This document shows, piece by piece, positions 10,601 through 17,967 of a stretch of 38,259 nt of DNA (position 1 is the first letter of the stretch; the number at the start of each line of letters is the position of its first letter). The notes beneath the pieces were generated by a model. That model was not told where the DNA came from. It searched no databases and saw only the letters and a program-made list of their open reading frames with translations. Origin of the DNA: Nitrospirales bacterium (GTDB taxonomy: Bacteria; Nitrospirota; Nitrospiria; Nitrospirales; UBA8639). Location: positions 1 to 38,259 of the forward strand of contig BQIV01000040.1 of NCBI GenBank assembly GCA_021604005.1, written 5' to 3'. A program made the translations under genes and the position numbers.

Positions 10601-13600
10601 ATCTGTCCCAGATAGTTAAACCGAACCTTAGCAGGCGGAGACGCCCGAAGCCGTTCCCGAACATCCTGTGTAGTTCGGCAAGGAAGATAGCGCAGCATTC
10701 CATAGCCCAAACCCCCACGTGGAATTTGACGCAGTTGCTCCTTGACGCTTTTGAGAGACTCCTCGATTGGCCTTGACACGCTCGCGCGTAACAATACGGG
10801 ATAGACCCCGGCAAACCATCCGACAGTCCGTGAAAGATCAAGATCCGGAAACAGATCTTCCCGCCAATGACCTTCCAGGTCGATTAACACAGATTCCTGA
10901 TTGCTCCACCGACTTAGCGTGAGACTGAGCGCCGTGACCAAGATGTCATTGATTCGTGTTCGGTACGCCGCATGAATGTCATGAATAAGAGAGTGAGTCT
11001 CGTTCTCAGCAAGCCAAAAATGAAGAATTTCCGAATCGACTTCTTTACGGCTTCCCGCCGGGATATCCACTGGAAGCGGCGGCACGTCGCGTCTAGCGGG
11101 ATCCAACCAATACGACGCTTCCTGCTCCAAAGACCCACGTTCAACGAATTCGTGAAGCCGTACGCTCCAACTGGCATACGAAGCGGTTGACGCAGGCATC
11201 GCAACCATCTTTCCCGACGCGACCTGTTCATAGACAACATGAAAATCTTCCATCAACACCCGCCATGAGATCCCATCCGTCACCAAGTGGTGCACGACGA
11301 ACAACAGACGATCGGGCTGGACACCACCATGCAGAAACAACACCACACGCAACACTGGTCCATTCGTCAGGTCGAGACTGGCTTCCCATCGCGCGACTTC
11401 TTCTTCGACTCGGGTCGCCTGTTGATCCTGCGCAAGCATGGACAAATCCACGAGATGAAAGATCGACTGGTCGGAATGCTCACCATACCACTGTCGCCAT
11501 TCACCTTCATGGTTCACGAATCGCAGACGGAGCGCAGGATGACAAGCCACCCACGACGTCACAGCCTGTTCGATGATGGCAGGATCAAGCGGACGTTTGA
11601 GGTCCAGCAGAAGAGACTGATTCCAATGATGGGGATTGGGAACATCCTGTTCGAAAAACCAATGTTGAATGGGGCTGAGAGGAACCTCACCTTCCACGGG
11701 TTCCTGGTCTCCGGAACCATCGGCGGGCATTGCGTCTGCGACCGTCGCGAGTTCGGCGATCGTCTGATGTTGAAATAATTGACGTGGAGAGACTCTGACC
11801 CCTTGCTGTCGGAGACGAGAAATCACTTGGATACTAAGGATCGAATCACCGCCTAACGCAAAGAAGTTGTCATGGAGCCCCACATGTGGCACCCCCAACA
11901 CGTCGCGCCAGACGTCGGCAAGAAGACGTTGTGTTGCGGTCTGCGGCGTGGACCCGTTCATCACATTCACTTGACGCATTTCCGCCTGTGACAACGCCTG
12001 CCGATCTACCTTACCGTTCGGCGTCAGGGGCAAGGCTTCCAGCACGACGAATCCAGAAGGCACCATATAGTCAGGCAGTGTTGTTTTGAGAAATTCGCTC
12101 AGGCCGTGACCAGACATGGGATCACGCAGGACCACATACCCGATTAACTGCTGCCGACCGGCAACGTCATCACGAACGTCCACGACGGCCTGCGCAACCG
12201 AAGGGCAGGCCACCAAATGTCGTTCAATCTCTTCTAGTTCAATTCGATAGCCTCGAACCTTGACCTGACGATCGGCTCGGCCCAGAAACTCGATCGTGCC
12301 ATCCGCACGCCATCGCCCTCTATCTCCCGTCCGGTACAACCGTTGACCCGCGCACCGGAACAGAGGATCAGGAACAAAGCGTTCCGCCGTTAGCTCCGGG
12401 CGATGCCAATATCCTCTCGCAACCCCCTCTCCGCCAATATAGATTTCTCCCGGCACGCCAATCGGCACAACATCGAGCGACGGAGAAAGAAGATAGATGA
12501 CAGCATTCGCGATCGCACGCCCGATCGAAATAGGGCTGTTGACCGGCTCGACACGATGACTCGTCGACCATACGGTCGTTTCAGTCGGACCATACAGGTT
12601 CCAGAGCTTGGCGTTGCGTGCCTCCAGCCACTCCGCAAGATCAAAAGGCAGACTTTCGCCTCCGCACAACACGGTCAACGTTGGAGAACCTGTCCACCCG
12701 GCACTTTGGAGCATGCGCCAAGTCGCCGGTGTGCCCTGCATAACAGTCGCGTTCGAGGATTCAAGAAGGTCTCGAAGCCGAAAGCCGTCTTGCATGGCCT
12801 CTTTGTCCGCCAACACGACTTTCGCACCGACCATCAACGGCAGGAACAATTCCAATAGCGCAATGTCGAAGGACAGCGAGGTCTCGGCGAGCAACACATC
12901 GTCTGGAGAAAGCAACAGTTGCTGCTCCATCGCTGCAAGAAATTGACAGGCATTTCGATGCGAGACCATGACGCCTTTGGGACGTCCGGTGGACCCCGAC
13001 GTATAGATCATATAGGCTAAGTTTTCAGGCATCACCCGGTCATGCACACATCCGACCGACTCATCGGTTCGAACGACTGCGCCGCTATCGACGTGGACCA
13101 CCGCACCATGAAACGCAGAGCACGCCGTCTGCAGACGTTCTTGCGACAGCAATACGGTTACCTGGGCATCCGTCAGCATGAACGCAATCCGTTCTTCAGG
13201 GTAACTCGGATCGATGGGCACATAGGCGCCACCGGCCTTGAGAATGGCTAACAGGCCAACCACCATGTCCAAAGAACGGTCAACGCAGAGCGCCACCGTT
13301 TGATCAGGACCGACCCCGACCTGTTGTAACGTTCGAGACAATTGATCGGCTCGTGTGTTCAGCTCCCGATATGTCAAGGACTCACGATCATACTGAATGG
13401 CCAGACGATCGGGAGATTCAGAGGCTTGAACTTCAAACAGCTGATGAAGACAGACACGTTCAGGGCGGGCAGGTGGGGTGGCATTCCACTCCAGGACGAT
13501 CCGCTGTTCTTCCGATGGCGGTAAAACAGAAAGCCGGGAGAGAGGAGCCTCGGGCTTTGTGACAATATTGTTCAACAAGGTCTGGTACTGCTCCGCCATT

Positions 13601-16600
13601 CGCATGATCGTTTGGCGATCGAACAAATCAGTCCGATACTCGATATGGCCACGAATTTCGTCCTCGGACTCCATCATATCGAATGTGATATCGAATCTCG
13701 CATGATGAGTGTCGATATCGAACTGTGTCCACTCCAACCCAGGCACGTTCACTAAGTCGAGTCGAGCGGGCTGCAATGAAAACATGACTTGAAAAAGCGG
13801 ATTCGCGCTTAAGTTCCGAACAGGTTGAAGCTCGTCCACGAGTTTTTCGAATGGCAGCTCGGCATGCGATTGCGCGTCCCGCACCACCTTGTGTACACGA
13901 GCTGCGAGTTCTAAAAAGGTAGGATCACCGGATACGTCCGCTCGCAACACCAACGTGTTGGCAAAGAACCCGATCAACGGTTCGACCTCCGACCGATGGC
14001 GGTTCGCAACCGGGGTTCCCACACAGAAATCGTTTTGCCCGCTGTAGCGACTCATGAGCACCTGAAACGCCCCGAGCAGGGTCGTAAACAGTGTCATATG
14101 CTGTCCCCGGCTTAATTTTCTCAGGTTGTGTGTCAAACCGGGAGCCACCGTAAAGCTGTAGGTCTTCCCTTGATAGGTTTGTACCGCCGGTCTGGGAAAA
14201 TCAGTCGGCAGATCCAGCGTGGCCGGAATGCCGTGTAGTTGCGTTTTCCAATAGCTCAGCAATCCCGCCAACGCGTCACCCGAAAGCCATTCCCGTTGCC
14301 AACAGGCATAATCCGCATACTGAACCGTTAATGCTGGCAGATGTGAAGGCTCTTGATTGACGGCCTCGTCATAGTACGCGGCAAACTCTCGCATAAAGAT
14401 TCCGAACGACCATCCATCCGCGATGATATGATGGAGTGTAATCACAAACACCTGCTCTTCCCCGGTACATCGCAGCAAATGAATACGGATAGGCGGTGCC
14501 TGTTGAAGGTTAAAAGGCCGTTGAGCCTCTTCCTGGATCATGCGATGAATCCGAGTATTTTGCTCCGGACCGGAACAGGTTCGAAGATCCGTCACGGAAA
14601 GGACCAGATGCGATTCAAGGCGAATGTCCTGACGCGGCTGGCCATCGGCTACCAAAAAGGTTGTGCGCAACGATTCGTGGCGGGAGACGATGCGGTTGAA
14701 AATATCCTCAACGAGGCCTGAGGCCAGTTGCCCTCGTATCCGAAGCGCCATCGACAGATGATAGAAGGGACTGCCCTCTTCCAATTGATCGACAAACCAA
14801 AGGCGCTCTTGCGCGAACGAAAGCGGAATCTGTGTCAGGGAGGCACGGGGACGAAGCGGCGGCATAACCGCGCGTGCCGATTCGCCTTGTGCAGCCCGAA
14901 TGTACTGACTGAGCCCGGAGACAGTCGGAGTCTTGAAAAAATCCGCTAACGACAGCTCCACGTTGAACGCCGTACGAACGTGCGACAGCAATTGAACCGC
15001 CAACAGGGATTCGCCTCCCAACTCAAAAAACGAATCATGCGGACCAATCCGGGCAATCCCGAACAGCTCGTGCCAGATGGCCAGGATTCGTTGCTCCATC
15101 TCATCATTGCTATCGGCGCTCGACATTGCCAAAGTCGACCTGTGCACTTGCGTTTCAGGCGTTTTCTGACGACTGGCATCGGACGAAGGAACCGTTTCTT
15201 CGGATTCCTCATCGTTCCCGCGCATGGCTCGCATCCACGTTCTATCCTGCTGTGCATCGAACCAGTACCGTTGTCGCTCGAATGGGTACGTGGGAAGCGG
15301 CACTCGGCGACACGGCGTATGGTCATACAAACGGCTCCAATCGACCGGCACACCGGCCAGCCACAATCTCCCGACAGTCTTCCACAGGTGCAGTGCGGAA
15401 TCGTCGCACTTTCGGGGATGGGGCAATGACGAAGCAAAGACGTGCGATCCGATAGAAGAGTCCGTACAGCTCTCACGAGACCATTCTCCCAACGAGTGCT
15501 CTCTCCGGGCTAGCAGACTGAGTGTTTCGCCCGGCCCCACTTCTAAGATCACCGTGGGTAACTCGCTCAGCAGCACTCGGACTCCATCGGCAAACCGCAC
15601 GGTCTGACGCATATGGCGTACCCAGTAGTGGGGATCCACCGCATCATCGTTGGTTATCCAGGTTCCTGTCACGTTTGAGATGAACGGCATGTGGGGCGTC
15701 TTGAATGAGACTTTCTTGCATGTTTCAAAAAACTCCGGCAGTATTGGTTCGACCATACGTGAATGAAACGCATGCGACACATGCAGACGCCTCGTTGCGA
15801 TTCCGTCGTTCTCGAACCACCTCTCAAGGGCTTCGATTGCCTGCGTCGTTCCGGAGACGACACAAGTCGCCTCTCCGTTGACGGCTGCAAGATCACAGTC
15901 AGGACTCATCGCTGAACGGATCTGAGACTCGGCTGTTGCCACGGCCAACATACTCCCCTGCGGAAGACGTTGGAGCAGCTGCCCACGAACCGCCACGAGG
16001 AACATGGCATCTTTCAATGAAAAGACACCCGCAAGACAAGCCGCGACATATTCGCCGATACTGTGCCCAAGCATGGCCTGCGGGTGAACACCCCAATGCA
16101 TCCATAATTTAGCCAAAGCATATTCAATGACAAACAATGCCGATTGCGTCATGGCGGTTTGCTGAAGTTGTGCCGACGCCTGGACGTGATTCTCTTCTGG
16201 CGGATAGAGAATCGCTGTCAGGTCACATGCAATGTGCGGCTTGAGAACAGAGACGCAACGATCCACTTCCTCACGAAACACCGGTTCCTGGCGATAGAGA
16301 TCAGCGGCCATCTGAACATGTTGCGCGCCCTGTCCGGGGAACAAAAAGGTGATGAACGGACGTTGTTCTAAATTCGCACGATCGGTGAACAGTCGTGTCG
16401 GATCTCGCGAGTCAAGGATCCGGCAGGCCTCTCGTCTATCCCGACATACCGCTATCGCACGATGCTCGAAATGCCGACGACCTAGTTGAAGCGTGTGCGC
16501 GACATCACTCATACGCAGATGCTCATGTTGCTTGACGTATGTCAGAAGACGGGCGAGCATCCGGTCTCGCGCCTCGGGCGTCCTGGCTGAGAGCGGGAGC

Positions 16601-17967
16601 AGATACCAGGGCCGTGAATCAGGCGGGGGAGGCAAGGTCGGCGCTTCTTCCAAGACGAGATGGGCATTCGTTCCGCCAAGACCGAATGAGCTGACGCCGG
16701 CACGACGCGGTTGCCCATTACTCCGCCATTCCTGTAATTGTGTGTTCACATAAAACGGCGTCGTGGGAAAGTCGATCTCGGTATTGGCTTCGGTAAAATG
16801 CAAACTTGGTGGAATTTGTTCATAGTAAAGCGCCAAGACGGCTTTGATGAACCCGGCGATGCCAGCGGCGGCATCGAGGTGTCCGATATTGGTTTTTACC
16901 GAACCTAACGCGCAATACCCTCGACGTGCCGTGCTCAACCTGAATGCCTTTGTCAGAGCGGTGATTTCGATCGGATCGCCCAACGACGTGCCGGTGCCAT
17001 GGGCTTCAACATAGGTGATGGAATCGGCCTCGATGTTGGCCGCAAGATGCGCCGCCTGAATGACTTTCGCTTGGCCATCAATTCGCGGAGCGGTGTACCC
17101 AATTTTCGAAGCCCCGTCATTGTTGATCGCTGACCCCCGAATCACAGCCAGAATATGATCGCCTTCTGCGATCGCATCCTCCAGCCGCTTCAACAGCACC
17201 ATCCCGACGCCACTCCCACCGACAGTACCGCGTGCCTGAATGTCAAATGCCCGACAATGTCCATCCGGCGAGGCGATTCCGCCATCCTGGTACAGATACC
17301 CGACTTTTTGCGGAATCGAGATAGATGCGCCTCCCGCCAACGCCATATCACATTCGCCACTCACGAGCCCCTGACAGGCCAAATGTACGGCCACCAACGA
17401 GGTTGAACAGGCTGTTTGCACAGCAAGGCTGGGACCTTCCAAGTTGAGTTTGTAGGAGATGCGAGTTGGCAACGAGTCCTTTTCAACTCCTAACAACGCT
17501 GCCATATCGGCAGCCGATTGCATGGCCACACCACGAGGAAAAATCTGAAAGATATAGCCGCTGGTACTCGACCCGGCATACACACCTATCGGAAGAGGAT
17601 ATCGTTCAGGATCATAGCCCGCGTGCTCAAGAGCCTCCCACGCACATTCCAGGACCAGCCGTTGTTGCGGATCCAACAATCGTGCTTCTTTGGGCGTGAT
17701 CCCGAAAAAATCAGCATCGAACAGATCGATATCGTCCAGAATGGCGCGCGCACGAACGTAGTTGGCGTCATCGAGCAAGCCCTCCAGGACTCCGGATTGC
17801 CGAAGATCCTCCTCACTCAAGGACGAGACCGATTCCACGCCATCGCACAGATTGGCCCAAAAACTCTCGATAGTTGACCCTCCAGGGAACCGTCCCGCCA
17901 TACCAATGACGGCAACTTCCAAACCACTTCGCGAACTTTGACTCTTTAAATCATCCGGCTTACTCAT
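4684..17967 (-). CDS. NRPS2, hybrid PKS-NRPS with C-terminal TauD dioxygenase
   Basis: 4427 residues with these domains in order: ketosynthase 15-440 (Cys187 in TACSTS, His323, His363); acyltransferase 535-825 (Ser636 in GHSIGEY; HAFH at 732-735 points to malonyl-CoA); ACP (Ser987); C 1045-1480 (HHIIADG 1179-1185); A 1505-1990; PCP (Ser2042); epimerase 2094-2530 (HHLVTDG 2226-2232, TVGWF at 2381); DCL-like C 2567-3000 (HHILLDG); A 3028-3520; PCP (Ser3570); C 3625-4060 (HHIVSDG); a basic linker at 4075-4095; and a TauD/TfdA-family Fe(II)/2-oxoglutarate dioxygenase 4115-4417 (His4204, Glu4206, His4398, Arg4407). Both A domains give D-I-L-Q-L-G-L-V-W-K, close to the glycine code. No KR or DH follows the AT. 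The ATG overlaps the NRPS1 stop as ATGA. The protein should extend the chain by malonate and two residues, then hydroxylate the Asp loaded on NRPS3. Confidence 0.96.
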   Translation of the reverse strand: MSKPDDLKSQSSRSGLEVAVIGMAGRFPGGSTIESFWANLCDGVESVSSLSEEDLRQSGVLEGLLDDANYVRARAILDDIDLFDADFFGITPKEARLLDPQQRLVLECAWEALEHAGYDPERYPLPIGVYAGSSTSGYIFQIFPRGVAMQSAADMAALLGVEKDSLPTRISYKLNLEGPSLAVQTACSTSLVAVHLACQGLVSGECDMALAGGASISIPQKVGYLYQDGGIASPDGHCRAFDIQARGTVGGSGVGMVLLKRLEDAIAEGDHILAVIRGSAINNDGASKIGYTAPRIDGQAKVIQAAHLAANIEADSITYVEAHGTGTSLGDPIEITALTKAFRLSTARRGYCALGSVKTNIGHLDAAAGIAGFIKAVLALYYEQIPPSLHFTEANTEIDFPTTPFYVNTQLQEWRSNGQPRRAGVSSFGLGGTNAHLVLEEAPTLPPPPDSRPWYLLPLSARTPEARDRMLARLLTYVKQHEHLRMSDVAHTLQLGRRHFEHRAIAVCRDRREACRILDSRDPTRLFTDRANLEQRPFITFLFPGQGAQHVQMAADLYRQEPVFREEVDRCVSVLKPHIACDLTAILYPPEENHVQASAQLQQTAMTQSALFVIEYALAKLWMHWGVHPQAMLGHSIGEYVAACLAGVFSLKDAMFLVAVRGQLLQRLPQGSMLAVATAESQIRSAMSPDCDLAAVNGEATCVVSGTTQAIEALERWFENDGIATRRLHVSHAFHSRMVEPILPEFFETCKKVSFKTPHMPFISNVTGTWITNDDAVDPHYWVRHMRQTVRFADGVRVLLSELPTVILEVGPGETLSLLARREHSLGEWSRESCTDSSIGSHVFASSLPHPRKCDDSALHLWKTVGRLWLAGVPVDWSRLYDHTPCRRVPLPTYPFERQRYWFDAQQDRTWMRAMRGNDEESEETVPSSDASRQKTPETQVHRSTLAMSSADSNDEMEQRILAIWHELFGIARIGPHDSFFELGGESLLAVQLLSHVRTAFNVELSLADFFKTPTVSGLSQYIRAAQGESARAVMPPLRPRASLTQIPLSFAQERLWFVDQLEEGSPFYHLSMALRIRGQLASGLVEDIFNRIVSRHESLRTTFLVADGQPRQDIRLESHLVLSVTDLRTCSGPEQNTRIHRMIQEEAQRPFNLQQAPPIRIHLLRCTGEEQVFVITLHHIIADGWSFGIFMREFAAYYDEAVNQEPSHLPALTVQYADYACWQREWLSGDALAGLLSYWKTQLHGIPATLDLPTDFPRPAVQTYQGKTYSFTVAPGLTHNLRKLSRGQHMTLFTTLLGAFQVLMSRYSGQNDFCVGTPVANRHRSEVEPLIGFFANTLVLRADVSGDPTFLELAARVHKVVRDAQSHAELPFEKLVDELQPVRNLSANPLFQVMFSLQPARLDLVNVPGLEWTQFDIDTHHARFDITFDMMESEDEIRGHIEYRTDLFDRQTIMRMAEQYQTLLNNIVTKPEAPLSRLSVLPPSEEQRIVLEWNATPPARPERVCLHQLFEVQASESPDRLAIQYDRESLTYRELNTRADQLSRTLQQVGVGPDQTVALCVDRSLDMVVGLLAILKAGGAYVPIDPSYPEERIAFMLTDAQVTVLLSQERLQTACSAFHGAVVHVDSGAVVRTDESVGCVHDRVMPENLAYMIYTSGSTGRPKGVMVSHRNACQFLAAMEQQLLLSPDDVLLAETSLSFDIALLELFLPLMVGAKVVLADKEAMQDGFRLRDLLESSNATVMQGTPATWRMLQSAGWTGSPTLTVLCGGESLPFDLAEWLEARNAKLWNLYGPTETTVWSTSHRVEPVNSPISIGRAIANAVIYLLSPSLDVVPIGVPGEIYIGGEGVARGYWHRPELTAERFVPDPLFRCAGQRLYRTGDRGRWRADGTIEFLGRADRQVKVRGYRIELEEIERHLVACPSVAQAVVDVRDDVAGRQQLIGYVVLRDPMSGHGLSEFLKTTLPDYMVPSGFVVLEALPLTPNGKVDRQALSQAEMRQVNVMNGSTPQTATQRLLADVWRDVLGVPHVGLHDNFFALGGDSILSIQVISRLRQQGVRVSPRQLFQHQTIAELATVADAMPADGSGDQEPVEGEVPLSPIQHWFFEQDVPNPHHWNQSLLLDLKRPLDPAIIEQAVTSWVACHPALRLRFVNHEGEWRQWYGEHSDQSIFHLVDLSMLAQDQQATRVEEEVARWEASLDLTNGPVLRVVLFLHGGVQPDRLLFVVHHLVTDGISWRVLMEDFHVVYEQVASGKMVAMPASTASYASWSVRLHEFVERGSLEQEASYWLDPARRDVPPLPVDIPAGSRKEVDSEILHFWLAENETHSLIHDIHAAYRTRINDILVTALSLTLSRWSNQESVLIDLEGHWREDLFPDLDLSRTVGWFAGVYPVLLRASVSRPIEESLKSVKEQLRQIPRGGLGYGMLRYLPCRTTQDVRERLRASPPAKVRFNYLGQMDHVLPDHSPFVPSIDAAGVDRDPQSALPYDLDVNCDVLGGRLHVSWTASRCRYERATIEQLGQQFQQHLAALIRHCLECGAGGFTPSDFPLSGLDQPTIDRLLSGQHDVEDIYVLSPLQQGLLFHSLYTPQTGVYFEQLCCTLKGNVDVELFQQAMQDTLHRHPALRTSFMWEGLQDPIQIVHTQVSLSVACEDWRTHSEDTQQAQLADYLATDRQCGFDFSRAPLIRLALFRASDVSYRFVWTHHHILLDGWCVSLILEEFFSRYAALQQGERPVCAPGPAYCDYIAWQKAQDLAAAKRYWRSDLQGFLAPTPLGFVTGESIAQQEASADYGEQSLRLSEDLASSLSTLVNQAQITLNTVIQGAWTLLLSRYSGDDDVVFGITVSGRPPELPNVESMIGLFLNTLPLRVQLDPALSVLEWLQILFTKNIDIREYEYAPLSHIQRWSDVKNGQPLFESLLLFENYPMEHGFEGVQQTLTLSDVTINSQTHYPLTVDVNPGPPLQVTVSYARGRFSDRTITQILQHYRMLLETIVREPTQCLGDVCMLTKKEAQCLLTDWNATTRQWDERAQSVVELFEAQVAQTPEAVAVVCEHESVTYAELNARADRLAHQLQNLGVGPEVFVGLCLERSVEMVVGLLGIWKAGGAYVPLDPAYPQARLAFILEDAQPAVVLTQPSPGQVLPQADVQMVYLDQNGVRVTDGAGKHMSQPLGLERHAGYTAYVIYTSGSTGQPKGVMISHHNALNFLAAMQEQLQASETDCVLAVTSLSFDISLLELLLPLVVGARVSLADTATTHDGLRLRDRVEEGGITMMQATPATWRMLVDVGWQGGSGLHVLCGGEALTAELAADLLRRSDVVWNLYGPTETTVWSTMTRVTGNGEVISIGRSIANTQTYVLDASFQPVPIGVSGELYIGGEGLARGYWHRPELTAERFVPNPFSPKGGERLYRTGDSVLYRADGAIEFLGRLDHQVKLRGYRIELGEIEAQIRQQEGIHDAVVMAREGHTGGKELVGYIVPAVNGSFDLHAVKEALATRLPEYMVPKQWVELEQWPLTSNGKVDRHALPDPERTEQVIGEYVPPRTTTERSLVDIWAEVLGVEQVGIHDNFFELGGHSLLATRIMVQVRMVCGVELPLRWLFEAPTVAALAQAVETALYEQSKLERPPLISIPREGPMLLSFAQERLWVLAQLNPKSTAYNNLIALRLLGNLNAAALQWSLNEVLQRHEVLRTTFEMVGEEPVQTIRSHREFTLAVEDLSGIEDGQRENEIARLVMEEGKQAFDLSDYPLVRIKLFRMKDQQYVMCVTMHHIVSDGWSDAIWVREIQMLYEAACSGQQSPLPALPIQYADYAQWQRNWLQGQVLDDQVGYWRQQLRGAPEVLDLLSSNPRPSIQSFQGASYSFVIKSSVVEKLKKLSRKSGATLFMTLLAAFKILLARYSDREDIVVGTDVANRSHRELEGLIGFFVNLLALRTDLSGNPTFEELLARVREITLGAYAHQELPFEKIVEALRIPRTLAYNPVVQVLLVLQNTPEYSFTLPGLQLQEFTMDDKPSRFDMALFVSEQENELFMSWNYSTDLFDAQTIKRMGIQYSTLLESIVAQPTARLDALEMFQARGQAMSSIKQPPQRKTGFKKFKNRKPQVMQVTSQSLVSKVPLSPGSSLPLVIQPAVPDVDLVEWVQTHKDDIETDVQTQGAILFRGFSVNTVEQFECVAQAMCPDLFGQYGDLPREVKGENVYGSTPYPADHSILFHNESSHMSRWPLKQWFCCLVAPQEGGATPIVDCRNVYQNLSSELQKRFEEKHLMYVRHFLPGFDVRWQDFFQTTERTEVERYCHQHGLECTWLDEDALQTRQVCPAVTTHPKTGERVFFNQIQLHHVSCLDPNVRGSLQTMVGEDRLPRNVYYGDGSPLEDDVVQEICALYTHNAVRFPWQTGDLLMVDNMLVAHGRDPFVGSRKIVVAMGEMISHKNSKTVEV
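4689..4693 (-). promoter_or_regulatory. Shine-Dalgarno GGAGG of NRPS3
   Basis: GGAGG lies ten bases before the ATG at 4678, inside the last codons of NRPS2. It supports this start and suggests translational coupling between the two synthetases. Confidence 0.75.
7788..7935. repeat. 148-bp near-identical tract, copy in NRPS2 third-module A domain
   Basis: Pairs with 19799-19946 in NRPS1 with no gaps; I count four mismatches. Both copies encode the stretch from SIANTQ/PIANTQ to FVPNPF of the A domain. Confidence 0.9.
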
